A stretch of DNA of 64,000 nucleotides from Dugong dugon. Lineage: Eukaryota > Chordata > Mammalia > Sirenia > Dugongidae. The notes beneath the pieces are model-generated. The model saw nothing but the letters and a program-made list of their open reading frames with translations, was not told where the DNA came from and did not search any database. Made by a program: the position numbers and the translations under genes. Location of the stretch: the NCBI GenBank assembly GCA_030035585.1, contig CM057469.1:66667501-66731500 (forward strand). Direction: 5' to 3'. Shown here piece after piece: positions 28,427 to 42,000 of this stretch (position 1 is its first letter; each line of letters begins with the position of its first letter).

Positions 28427-30043
28427 GAAAGAGGCAATACAGGATAATCCTGCTTGGGTTATTCTTTTGGTATTAAAGTTCATGTCAGTTTGTTACAACA
28501 ATAATTTAAAATTCTTTTATTTTGCTCCAACTAGATTTTGATGTTTTGGGGAAAAATAAAGCCTGGCCCCTCTAAGCTATATTTGAAGCAATTCTATTGA
28601 ATGTATTTTGATTATAACCATTTTTAAGAAAATACCAACCACTTTTCCCCAAAATGAAAAAAAAATTCATAGAAAAAACTTCAGGGGAAAAACTTATTAA
28701 AATATTAACAGTGGTTACCCATGAATGGGGCAGTTTTAAGTGTTTTTATTTTTTTTCCTCTCATGAAAAATCCTACTCCTTAGGCATTTAATTTAACTGG
28801 ACCCTGACCAGAAAATCGGCTATAAATGCTACATGTTCCTTTCAGTCTTTATATCCAGAGAACAGGAAAGAAACTCCAAAGTCCAATTCCTCTTTGGGTA
28901 AACTGGATAGAGAGAAAGAGAAAACTGAAGCAAAAGCTGAGTTCCAACCAAAAAACTCTGTAATTAGGTTCCAAGATCTGTAACTCAAGACTAATAGTTC
29001 AACTAAATCATTTAGAGAAAAGAATAATTCACCCTCAGGCAGTTATTCCCTCCCACCAGTCTAGTGTCCTAACCAGGTAAAGGTTTAAGCAACGTCTTCT
29101 TGTTCCAACCCCTTCCCTTTCCTAGTTCTATCTACTCTCCCATCAAAATTCCTTGGTCTACCATTCTGGAACCTCCACAGTCTGACTCCAACCACCAATC
29201 TCCCTTATTTGCCATTATTTTATCAGAAGAACCCTATCTCGGCTCTGGGGATCATGATCTCGGGGAACATCTAGCTCAATTGGCATGACACTACTTATAA
29301 AGATAATGCTCTACATTCTACCTTGGTGAGTAGTGTCTGGGGTCTTAAAAGCCTATGAGCGGCCATCTAAGATACTCCACTGATCTCATCCCTTCGGGAA
29401 CAAGGGAGAACGAAGAGAACAGGATACAAGGAAAAGATTAGTCCGAAGGACTAATGGTCCACAGCTACCAAGGCCTCCACGGGACTGAGCCCAGTACAGC
29501 TGGATGGTGCCCGGCTACCACCAATGACTCCTCTGACCAGGATCACAACAGAGGGTTCTGGGCAGAGCTGGAGTAGGATGTAGAGTATAATTTTAACTCC
29601 CAAAAAAAAAAAAAAAAAAAAAAAAGAAGACCAGATATACTGGCCTAAAGAATACTAGAGAAACCTCGAGAGTGTGGCCCCCAGACACCCTTTCAGCTCA
29701 GAGGGGAAGTTACCTTCAAGGTTTGATGTTAAGCCTGGGAATGGACACCCCAGTAAAACTAAATGGGACTAACGATGTACAGGAGTCCGGTGACAAGGGC
29801 CAGAAGGCAGAGGGAGAGTAGGAAACTGATGATAAGGAACACAAATTGAATAAGGACACTGTCGATGTATTGTGAGATTGTTGACCACTGCTATAGGGCA
29901 ACATTTGTAGTAACTATTAAATGGGAGGCTGTTTTGTCCTGTAAGCCTTCATCTTGGGCGAGAATGGCAGCACAATTGGAAGAGCATAGTCAATATCACT
30001 TAAATGTGTAAGTAAAAAGTTTTGAAATGGTGTTTAAATAAAA

Positions 30044-30080
<37 letters not shown>

Positions 30081-33000
30081 ACAAATGAGACTAAAGAGGT
30101 ACAATAGTCCACTGACAAGGTCCAGAAGACAGAAGGGGACAAGGAAGCCCCCTGGTGATAGGGAACACAAGGTGGAGTAAGGATATTCTTGATGTGCTGT
30201 GAGATTGTTAACCATTGTCATAGGGCAACATGTGTAGTAACTGTTAAATGAAAAACTATTTTTTCTGTAAGCCTTCATCTTAAGTGAGAATAACAGCACA
30301 GTTGGAAGAGCGTAGTCAATGTCACTGAACTGTGAATGTAGAAATTTTTGAAACGGTGTATCTTTGGCCATCTGTAATTTTCATCAAAAAAAAAGGTTGA
30401 GAATTTAGAGGCTTAATACGTTGTGGGGTTGTTAACCAATGTCAAAAAACAACATGTGTACTACTATTTCATGAGAAACTATTTACTCTGTAAGCTTTCA
30501 CCTGAAGTACAATAAAATATATATTAAAAAAAAAAAAAAAAAAGAAGAACCCTATCTCACACTCAATCAAACAATTCAGTACCATGAATTAGCTTTCTTC
30601 CTTTGTTGGAGTCATTCCTTCAACATAGGCCATCCTTTCCCTTATCTCCATCATCCTTCAACCCAACTGAAACGCTAGAGCTCTAAGAAGATTTTCTTTA
30701 GGTCTCAGCTGGAAGTGGACTCTTCCTTCTCTTTACTTTTAGGCACTAAGTATGCAGTACTCATCTAACACAATATACAGTGATGGGTACGAAGGTTCCT
30801 ATATTCATTGTACCCTCACATGCCAGATATTTATCAACAGTGAAGATAGACATGAAACCAGCTCTCAAAGAGTTTACACTCCAGGGAATAAGACAAAGAT
30901 TGATGAGTGCACTAAACAGGAACAAACAGAGGGAGAGGCAAGAGGGAGCTTCCTCATCCCCTACTAGACTCTTAACTCTTTCGGAGCTTGTTCTTTATCT
31001 TTGACACTGATAGAAGTAATACTGTATTTCTGTTATAGAAAACAATTAATAGAAGAGCAGAAGGATCTGAAGAACAAGGGGATTTTCTCTACCAGATATA
31101 AAGATTTATTATAAAGCTAAAGTAACTAAGACTATGGGGTATCAGAGAGAAGAAACAGACTCCCAAATTTTTGAAAATTTGTTGTATGAGCACTACAGAT
31201 CACAAAAAAAAAGCAATATACTATGTGTCACTATGAGTCAGAATTGACTCAATGGCAACGGGTTTGGTTTGGTTTTTTTGGTATTTAATGTACGATACCG
31301 GGACAACTAGCTATTCACATGGAAAACAAATGTATCTAGATCCCAACTACGTATCCAATAAAAAATTCCAGACGACTTAAGAACTTAAATGTGAGAACAA
31401 AACTTCAAAACATCTATAAGAAACTTTAGAAGAATATCTCTATGATCTCAATGTAGAAAAGATTTCTTAAACAAGATACAAAAGCTGACAACCATAAAGG
31501 ACAAAATTGATGACATGTACTACAATAAAATTAAGAACTTCCATCCACCAAAAGGCACCATAAGAGAGGGAAAAGGTGAATCATACACTCATTAAGAGAT
31601 ACCTGCAACACATAAAACCCATAAAGGTTTGGCCAACAGAATATATAAAGAACTCCTACAAATTATTAAGAAAAAAACAAGCCAACTGAAAAATGGATAA
31701 AAGACATGAACTGGCAAGTCACAGATGAGCAAACAAAAAGGCAATGAATATATGAAAAGATGACCAACCTCTTTATTAATGAAATAAATGCAAAACGAAT
31801 CCACAATGAGATACCAATTCACATCCACCAGACTGGCATAAATTAAAGTCTAACAGTACCAAGTGTTGACAAGGATGTGGGGCAATGGCTGTCCTCTGCC
31901 AATGGGAGTAGAAACTGATAATCGTTTTGGAAAACAATTTAAAATTACGTAATAAAGTTGAAGATGCACATATCCCACAATCAAACAACTTTACTCCTAA
32001 ACATATACTTTAAGTGCTCCATAAACTTTTTAAATTATTATTATACATACTTAGAAAATTATAATATTTATACAGCACATTGGGATAAACAGAGAGGCTG
32101 CTCATAGTTAGAGTTGACTGGTCTTGCAGCTCAGGCCTCCCACGTTTCTACCAGGTGCCCTGAGAGCTCATAAGGTCATTATCTCAGCCTAGCAACTGGG
32201 ACAATCTCCCTAGAGAAACTCTTCACATTTGTACCAGGAGACATGTATTCAAATACAAAAATAAATATTGTGGTAGCAAAAAAATTAGAAACAACCCAAA
32301 TGTCTATCAGCAAAATAAATAAATTATAATAATATAACAGATAAATTCATATACTGGAACGGAATGATTCATAGCCATGAAAACGAAAGAACATCAGCAT
32401 GGATATATCTTGAAAACAATTAAGAGCCAAAACAGTTTATATACACTACAATCCCAACAACACATACAGTATCATTCTATTCATGTAAAGGTCATATGAA
32501 ACAAAACTTTAAAATTGGCAATCCAACCAAAAATTCTGTCATTGAGATGGCTAGAAGTTTTCTTTCATTTACAAGATTATAATTCTAAAAAAAAGACAGT
32601 GTGTCCCCAAAACAGATCAAATACACCAAGACAAAAATATATACCCATTGCCGTTGAGTTGATTCTGACTCATAGGAACCCTATAAGACAGAGTAGAAAT
32701 GCCCCATAGGGTTTCCAAGGAGCAGCTGGTGAATTCAAACTGCTGACCTTTTGGTTAGCAGCTGAGCTCTTAACCACTGTGCCACCAGGGCTCCAAGACA
32801 AAAATAGACAGCATAATATTTGACATTGAGAGTAACTGACCTATCATCCTTACAAACACTGAGTATGCCTGTTTTTCCTGGCTACGAGATGAGTTTGAAG
32901 AATTATATAAAAGAATCAGTATAAACTAATGCCTCATGTGAAGGTAACCACATATTAACAAGATATGAAAGATATGGAAAAAGGAACAGATGCCTTATTT

Positions 33001-36000
33001 AAGATTAACATACCAATGATCATCAGCAATCAGCACCCCAGATAACTGAATATCATGGCTTGAGTTTGGTTTATACTTTCCAACTGTAGTTTTTCCTTCT
33101 TTTATCATATATAGCAACATCTCCGATAGCTGAGGATCTTCGTTGAGATTGACAAGGTTTGGCAAGTGGTTGTCCACTTGAAAGGTAATTCCTGCTTTCT
33201 AGTGAAAGTCAGAAAAAAATTAAATTTAACCATAAACACAAAATTTGTAAAACTCACCTAAAATATATGGTCTAAGTTAAAAATTTAAATCATTCTATGT
33301 GAAGTCTCAATAAATTAAACGTTCCTTAGAATCTCTCCATCCTTCTAAGGATCTCTCCTTCCTGACTTCCCTATAACTGTTAGAATCATACTCTGAGAAG
33401 CCTAGAGTTATACTGATTCTTCATCCTTCACCATCCTCAGCCCATTCACATATCAATCCATCACCAAATTAGGCCAATGTCTTTAGAATGGATCGGTTCC
33501 TTGTTTTGCATCCTCACTGCCATCACCTTAGTTCAGGCCCTTATCAACTCATGTCTGAACTACTACAGCACCCTCCTAATTGCCCTGCCAACAATTTCTC
33601 CTGTTTTCAAGCCATCTTACATCCTATACCAGATTAATTCTCCTGCAAATGTACTCTCAAAATGCCAATTCCCTGGTCAAACATTTCAATGACTTCTCGC
33701 TTCCTATAAAACTCAAATTCCTTGGCCTGGAAATGAAGCCCTTAATAAACTAACCATAACTTATTTTTCCAATTTTATCACCTTATGACCTTACATAAGC
33801 TGCTTGCTCCAATAAAACTGATCCACATCCTCTCTGCTAAGCATACCTTAAACTTTCCCTCCTTTACTCTCATGCAATTTTCCCTTCCTAAAGTGCTTTC
33901 TTCCTTTTCTCCAGGTATCAAGATCTGACCCAAGCTTCAACTCAAATCCACCTCTTCTATGAAGCCAGACTGGCCATTCCTATGGAATTTTCCTCCCTTC
34001 CTCTGAATCCTTATAGGACTTCCCTACCTAGCATTTGAAATATTTCCTTTACTGCCAATACCTTTGCTCTTGACTCATCTTCTCCAATCTCTTTTAGAAC
34101 CTCACTCCACTAAGGAGCTGTTTCCTATAAAAATGTTCAAGTCTCCCTCACCCTTTAAACAAATAAACACAAAACAAACAAACCCTTCTTTCAGCTTGAA
34201 AGCCCCCATCTCTAACTCCTGCAATTCTCAACTAAGACTTTCAGAGTCTCTATGTGTGGCTCTGTTTTTTTCATCTCTCAGTCGTCCCTCAACTCACCGT
34301 CATCCGGCTTCTTCCTTCCCCACTACGCTGAGTGGACAATTTCACAGCGGCAATACACACAGTTCAGAAACTTGGGAGTCATTCTTGACTTTTCCGTTTC
34401 TCTCTACTTCCACATCCAGATACATTCCCAAGCCGATTAATTTTACCTCCTTTCTATCTCTTGACTCCAATTCCTCCACTATCCAATCGCACTGCCACTG
34501 CCTGACTCCAAGCGCTGATCATCTCTTGCCTTAACCACAACAGTAGCCTCTTAACTCTCTCTGTTGTCACTAGTCTTCCCTCCCTTAAATCCATCTTTCA
34601 CTCTATGACCAGAAGAGTCTGTTTAAAATACAAGTTTGCTCATGTCATTCCCCTTCCATTTAAAACCCTTCAATGGCTCCCAATCGCCTAAGTCCAAGTT
34701 CCTCACCACATCAAGGTCTGAACCCTGCATCTCTCTCCAGTCTAATCTCTGCCACCAGCTTTGATTTCCAGCCATACAAAATATCTTAATTCTCTGGACT
34801 TCCAAGCTATGTTGTGCCTCCATGCCTTCAAACACAGTATTCCTCTGCTGCTCAGTGTGCATCACACTGCTTAGTTGTCCCTTCCTCCTTGATAAACACC
34901 CTCCTCAAAGTTAATTATTCCCTCCTCTCTCCTGCATCTCATACTTTACACTGCATTAGGTTGAGTCATAGGAAACTGCCAGCATTTTTTTTTTACTTAC
35001 AAAAACGACGATTTCATATAGCTCAGCCTAATTAAGTCACATCACATTTCAGGCATCTATTTACATTCTGTAAATCTCCCTCAAGGAGCCCTGGTGGTGC
35101 ATCGGTTTAGCGCTTGGGGGTAGTTTGAACCTACTCAGCTGCTTCGCAGGAGAAAGACCTGGCGATCTGCTTCTGTAAAGGTTACAGGCAAGAAAACCCT
35201 ATAGGGCAGTTCTACTCTGTCACATGGGGTCACTGTGAGTTGGAATTGACTGGATGGCACCCAACAACAATAACTACAAACCTCCCTCTGGATGACGAGC
35301 TCTCTGAGAGCCAGAACTGCATCTTATAAACTTTGGCTTTCCTTGTTCCTGGCCCAGCACAGATATACAATAAATATTTGTTGAGCCAAACTGAATATAA
35401 CTATTTATATTTCAACTTTCCAACTAGCTTATGGACTGAAAGCAACCACAATCTAGATCTTAACAATTCTTCATATTAATTCTCTTTATGGTATTCCTTT
35501 GTACAGAGTCAGTATACAATAAGTATTTGAGAAATTAAATTTACATATTTACTGGCATATTTCTTTTTTCTTTTCAAATCAATTTAGAAAGCGGAAATGA
35601 TACCTGTAACTCTTTTGTTTCTTGAAGTTTTCTTTTTTCAGCTTGTTCAAACTTTTCTTTCCATACTCTTTCCAAAGACAAATAAAACAATAGAGTTAGA
35701 GACATCCGAATATATAAGATTGAGAATCAAGAGGCTAGATCATCAGTAAAGATTAGGGAACAACCTAGAAATATTTAAAAATATGTTTGTCTGTGGGTAG
35801 GGTGCTCCATTCATACAGAAGGTAGGGAAGAGGATAGACTCAGGGTCTTCTTCAGGCCTCCACTCGCCCTATGATTCCAAGGAAACACATTGAAAATGTA
35901 AAGTGTTGACTATACCCCACCTTTGCATTTCTGCCATATCTTTCTCCTGCTGATGCAGTTTCATTCTTAAGGATGTTATTTCTTGCCGACAGAGCCTATA

Positions 36001-39000
36001 TCGTTCAGGGTCGATATTTCGATTGTTTCTTTGAGCAGCTTTTAGCTTTTCAATTTCTGCTTTCAATTCTAAATATTTATAAAAAGATGTGTGATAAATC
36101 ACATTTGATATATAATAATTTCCATATCAGGCATAATCCTCCCATCTTCTATTTTATTTGAATTATTAAATAAAACAGAATATTTGCAGAAATCAGTTTT
36201 ACTTTACTTACATGAGCTATATACCTCTATAGAGCCTTGACCTGAAAAAGTGCTCTCATATTAATGGATTTTCCCCCTCCTAAGTAGGATGGCCAAAGTG
36301 GGATGCTCTTGAGAGGGAAAGGGGGCACTATTAGTAACACTATGACAAGCTGAGATTGTCCCTGGCGAAGTGTACTCATAAGACATGTTGGATAAAGATT
36401 AAAGATTTTTTAACCTGGAATTCAAAATATTCATTTCTAATGAAAATGGTTCCATTTGTAAAATAGAGGGGATCTAAAAGGGAAGGGATAAACTATGATA
36501 TAGAAAACTCTACTCTGAATCACACTTCCAAAGTGTCCATTCACCTTCTGCTGCAAAACAGGGCCAGAGAACAAACGGGTATGAAAAGATGGTGGTTCCA
36601 CATAAGCAAAGATAAAACATGGTGTAAAGCAAGATTCCTTGCAGGTATGTAAAGTCTACCCTCTGTGGGTGATTACCAAGGCATAAATAGAAAGTAGTAT
36701 TTAGCATAAACAAACTTAGGCCTATGCTCTAGATCAAACAGCCTTTGGATCGACGGACTAAGCAAGAACAGAGCTGATGAATGGAATGACAATGGAGGAA
36801 AGGACGTAAGAAAAAAATAATAATAAACAACTATTGTTAATTTGCGACACACATCCGTACTCAGTCTGTAAAATTTTTTTTCTATGCCTGCTGTTTCCCC
36901 TTTACTCACACTCCACTGTGATTGTTTTTTTCCATATTACTTATTCTTTCCCACTGTCCTACCTTCCTCCATCACTGTGGAATGATGACTAGAATCCATT
37001 ATAAGTAGGTATAGAAAAAAACTGATTTTCTTAAATTGCATATTTCCAAGACTAGAACTTATTTGTGAGACTAAGCTGTTGCAAAGTAATTTTTTAATTT
37101 TCAGAAAAATAGTCACCTCTGATTAACTTAGCATTCATATCTTCATTCACTTTGGCAATGTTGACTATCAGACGGGCTTGGTTAGCATATCTAAGCGTGC
37201 TTAGTGTTTCGTCTATATTGCTGGCAGCAGGACTGATCGTAGCAATCATTGCCGTTTTTGAATTTCCACCCAGACTTTCTTTTAAAAGCCTTCAAGGAAA
37301 AGAAAGTCATAATTAGACTTTGCTTCACAAAAACCTAGTAACAGTGATTATCTAGAAAGTACAAAACAAACAATATGCTCTTAACTCAAATACCATTTTA
37401 ATAATTTTTGGTATCTGTAGCTATATTTAGATCTCATAAATGCTCTATTTTCTCTTATATTTTTTATATTGTTTCACAAAGAATAATCTATACAGAGATT
37501 TTAAAATTTGGTTAGTTATCAGATATTTAGTAAGAGACCTCTCCCCTTCCTAGACTGCAAGCGACTTTAGGAAAGGGACTGTGTCTGGGTCATCTGTGTA
37601 TCTCCACTGCTACCACAACCTTTTGGAGCAGGCGCTCAATAAATGTCAAAAATAATGTATGGACTAGAAACCAAAATTTTGTATTTTACTATACGCAAAA
37701 GGCTTATTTTAAGGGAAAAGAGAGTATGAGACTAAAAAGCATATGTACTTCACTATTCTTAACTTTCAAAAGGCTTGAAAAAAATCTGACTTTCCCCTAT
37801 AGGTTTCGAGGTGGCAACCACATTATAAAAAACCAATTATAAAGACACATTTCTGTCAAATAGAGATGCAGTCCTTATCAGAATTATATATAAATGTTTG
37901 TCAGAATTGGAAATTAAATCTAAACAGACGTAGCTTGAATGTAATATATCTAAAATTAAATACATATTCATTAATTAAAACATGTATTGAGCACCTATGT
38001 GCTAACCAGTGGGTACTAAGCAAACAAAAATCATTTAATTTCACTTTACACACAGCAGTGTTTGGTGATACCATATATGTTCACACAGTAGGCACTAATA
38101 AGCACAATACCAGTTGCTTACGCTCATATAGCACATCCTATACGTTAAGAGTTTTACATTAATCATTTGATCCTCGCTACAACCCTAAGATAGGTGTTGA
38201 CATTATCCTCATTTTCCAGATGAGGAAACTGAGGCTCAGAGTATTAAGTGATTTGCCCAAAGTCACAGAGCTTGTAAGATGCAGAGCTGAGATTCAAATC
38301 CAGTTTGGTTCCAGTCTATACTGTTAACCACTAGGCTATATTCCTCCTCTATCCCAGTATTATATGAAGTAAGTCTATTATTTTTTTCTCAGAGTATTCA
38401 TTATATTTTACTTCAAAAGATACTTGCCATGTAAGAACAGATTCACGATAAGGAACAAAAACTCTCTTTCGGTTCACTTGTTCAGAGAGTGCAGATATAA
38501 CCTTCCCCAAAGTTAGCAAGGACTTGTTAATACTCACACCTTCCTACATACAAAATAAAAAAATACATACGTAAGTTTCAAATAACTGTTCAACAATAAG
38601 TTAATTTCACAAATGTATTTCTTCCTTTGTATAATTCTGAATAAGTACTTTCTTCCATGAACTACCAAGTTCCTATGACTCAAAATTTGCTAAAATATTT
38701 CTGTGAAAAATAATCATAACCACAGTGTATGCATCCCTTTTTAAACCACAGCAATGTATTCCATAGGCTGCAGGTAAAACACTTTTTTTAGTAAGTTTAT
38801 TCAGTTTGCAATCTCCTGAAAATAATGCCTTCAGGAATAAGTTTCATCAAAATGAGAAAGGCACCACATTCACCTTCAGCCGATCTCCACAAGTGTGAGC
38901 CGTAGAGCAGCGCTCACTGCCCGCCAGATCTATGAGGTTTATGCGGCTCGTGATTCTGTGATCATGCTCTTCCCCTTCCACAAACTCTGTCTGTAGCAAA

Positions 39001-42000
39001 ATGATATTAAAATAATTTAAGTTCTTCAGTGACTTGCTATCAACAGACACCTTCAAGAGGGAAAATTATGACAACAAACATTCTTTTTTTTAAAAAGCAT
39101 CCCTTCTTGAATCTGTGATAATTTCATAATGCATAAATACTCACATATTCTACTGAAAAGAATACATTGAGCAGTGGTTGGATTATGCCAAAATAAAAGA
39201 AATGGCTTTAAAAGGATAAAAACCCACAACTACTCAGTTACATAAAGGAAACAGTAATAGAGGAAAAGTTTTACGCACAAATGTGTTGTTTATCCCAGCA
39301 TTATAACAGCAAAACATTTAGAAACAACATAAATTTCTAACAGTAGAGAAAAACTTAAGGAATTATAATGTTTAATGGAATATTATATGTATAGTTATTT
39401 AAAAATGATCCTTGCAAAGAATTTTAATAGCATAAAATTGTTGCAGATTTTATAAATTTGTTTAAGTGTGATTATAAAACAACTGAAAGATTACATATCA
39501 AAACATTTTGGGAGGTTTTATTTGAGTAGAGGAACCCACAGCAGGGTTGTTTTTTTTTTAAATCTTTTTACTTTCTCATATGTTTTTCCAAATACTCTGC
39601 AGTTACCATGTATTATTGATTTAAAAATAATGGGAATAACACACAGCCATTATATACTGAAAGTCATTCAGTTATTGTATATACTTCCTAAAATCCGGTT
39701 CTATTCACATATTGATATAATAGTGCTTTTATTTTGATTTAAAGAAGAAAGTAAGAAAACCATGAAATTTAAATGTATTTACTATCATATCTAAGAAAAC
39801 AATCACCAAACAAAATACCTTGGTCTGGGTCATCCCCAGAGTGAAAACGGAATGAGATCGGGAGCTTTTATCGTTCATGCCAGTGGCAGCAGTTGCCCTT
39901 TGTTTATTGCCCAGCTCTAGCCAACTCTGTTAACAACAAAGAAGCCAGGGAGGTCAGAGCGGCAGACTGTGATTTATCGCAACAAATTATGGACAACAAA
40001 GCTAAGTAAGCACATCCGGTAACATATACACTTTTATAATTAGTTTATAAACTGAGATTATTAATGTTTGTCTTTGAATGATTTGTACTCCCGTTGTCTA
40101 TTTTTTCTTTTCTGTCACAGAAATCTAAGTCAGAAAATAATACCTTTAAAAGGCTATTTCTATAACTCCAAACTGGCATAATGGTCATTTTTTTTTTTTT
40201 TTTTTTTAATTTGGAAGAGCAATTCTTTTGATTAAAGTTTAACCAACAAAATCAGTTCATGATAAATTAACAAAATTAATCTTCTATTTATGTGAACAGC
40301 AATTAAGGAGAAATATTCTTATGAATATTTATCATTATGACCTTTCTATCTAATGAAAAGAAGACAAAACACAGATAATCAGTCTTACCTGGATATCAGA
40401 ATAAGAACTGACAACATTCCTATTTAAAAAAAAAATAAGATTTTACTGATGACAATACTCTTGTTCTCTTAAAATAAGAATAACCTTTATACTAATTCTC
40501 ACAGAATCTTTCATTTACCCCGTTTTTAAAAGGAAGGAAGTAATGGTTTTCTGTGTGTGCATGTGTGTTTTGTATGTGTGGTAAAAATATATATAACAAA
40601 ACATTTGCCATTTCAACTCTTTCACGTGTACAATTCGGTGACATTATGTTCATCATGCTGTGCAACCATCCACACTATCCATCATCCTTAACAGAAACTC
40701 AGTGTCCCTAAGCAATGACCCTCTTTTTCTCTTCTCTCCCACCCCTGGTAACCACTAATAAACTCTGGTCTCTATAAATTTACCTATTCTAAAAACAATG
40801 TTTTAATTGTACCAAAAAGTATGATTTTTCTTACTACAATGAAGTATCTCAGCATCTTATCATTATAATATTAAGTCTATAATCATGAGATCAAAAGATT
40901 TACCTTACGTGCGTGTGGGCGTGCGCACGTACAAGCACACACACACGTTTGGGTCTCAACATAATCCTGGGTTTAATAAATGGAGCTGAACTCGTACCTA
41001 ATCACTTTTTCTTTCAAGAAAAGCATCGGGAGTGTTGAAAGACAAACGACTCTCAACACATATCAAACAACTCTGAGCTCATCTTAGCACCTTCTCCTCT
41101 CTCCACCTTAAAGTAACCGGCATACAAAGCACACTGACAGAGAAGGTTTAACTCAATGGGGAGCAAAGAAGGTGAAGGGAGGAAAAATCGAATACGTATT
41201 TCATACTCACTGTAATTACTACTCTATGCCAGACACTTTACAGATGCTGTGAAAAATACAAATATGAAAACAAAGAGCTAACACTCTGTTTAGAGAGAGA
41301 GAGAAGATTTAATTGAATAATAGTAAGGGTAGAAGGCTAAATAGTTATCCAGGGTTTCAAAGCTGGGGAGGCAAATGAGAATAAAATAAGGATTATGGGA
41401 GAACAACATTCCCTCCATTCATCTGTTTTCTCCTCCTTGCTCTTGTGGAGCCAAACACTTACGTTGAGAGCGCTTCCACATAGGGTCCAGAAATAGGATG
41501 CTCCCTCACTCTCAGCTAGCAGAAGCAAACATTAGCACCATTAAGTATATGACAAATATTTCACAATAAACATAACTTTAAATGATTATTACTCTATATT
41601 TTGAGTTTAAAGTAAAGAGATCCATCTTTCTTATGTCCAGAAATAAATATAAAGGTTCTCACAAAAACAAATCCATAAGGCACTGAGAAACTGCCTCAAC
41701 ACCACAAATTTGCACAATATGCAACAGTATAGTATAGCATCAAATGACTCACAGTTTTTTCAGTCTTAAGTTAAATCCTGCAGTAGCTATTATTTATACG
41801 CTTTTAAGTAGCTCTCTAAACATGTTCACTAAATTTCAGGCGTTTAACCTTTTCTTCATTTTTACATTACAAATTTTAAACTTTGTGCATGACCAGAAAT
41901 TCAGAAACACACAGAAGAAAATGCCAAGTTTTATTTTTGAAGGTCCTTGATTTTGCCAAGAGTAAGCTGCATGACCTTGGGCAGGTCAATCGACCTCTTT

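Noticed and set aside
26982..29288. Identical 62-residue frames at 26982-27170 and 29100-29288, and other paired frames
   Set aside because: They are duplicated by the 2.12-kb tandem block and run into L1-type sequence; the pairing reflects the duplication, not conservation.
32995..33177. A start at a GTG in exon 14
   Set aside because: It is residue Val in FQVDNHLPN within a continuous coding exon; GTG is not a start here.
33400..34865. Open frame of 156 residues at 34064-34534 and others nearby
   Set aside because: The DNA is L2 LINE sequence; the frame is not the fossil L2 coding pattern of an intact gene and has no conserved domain.
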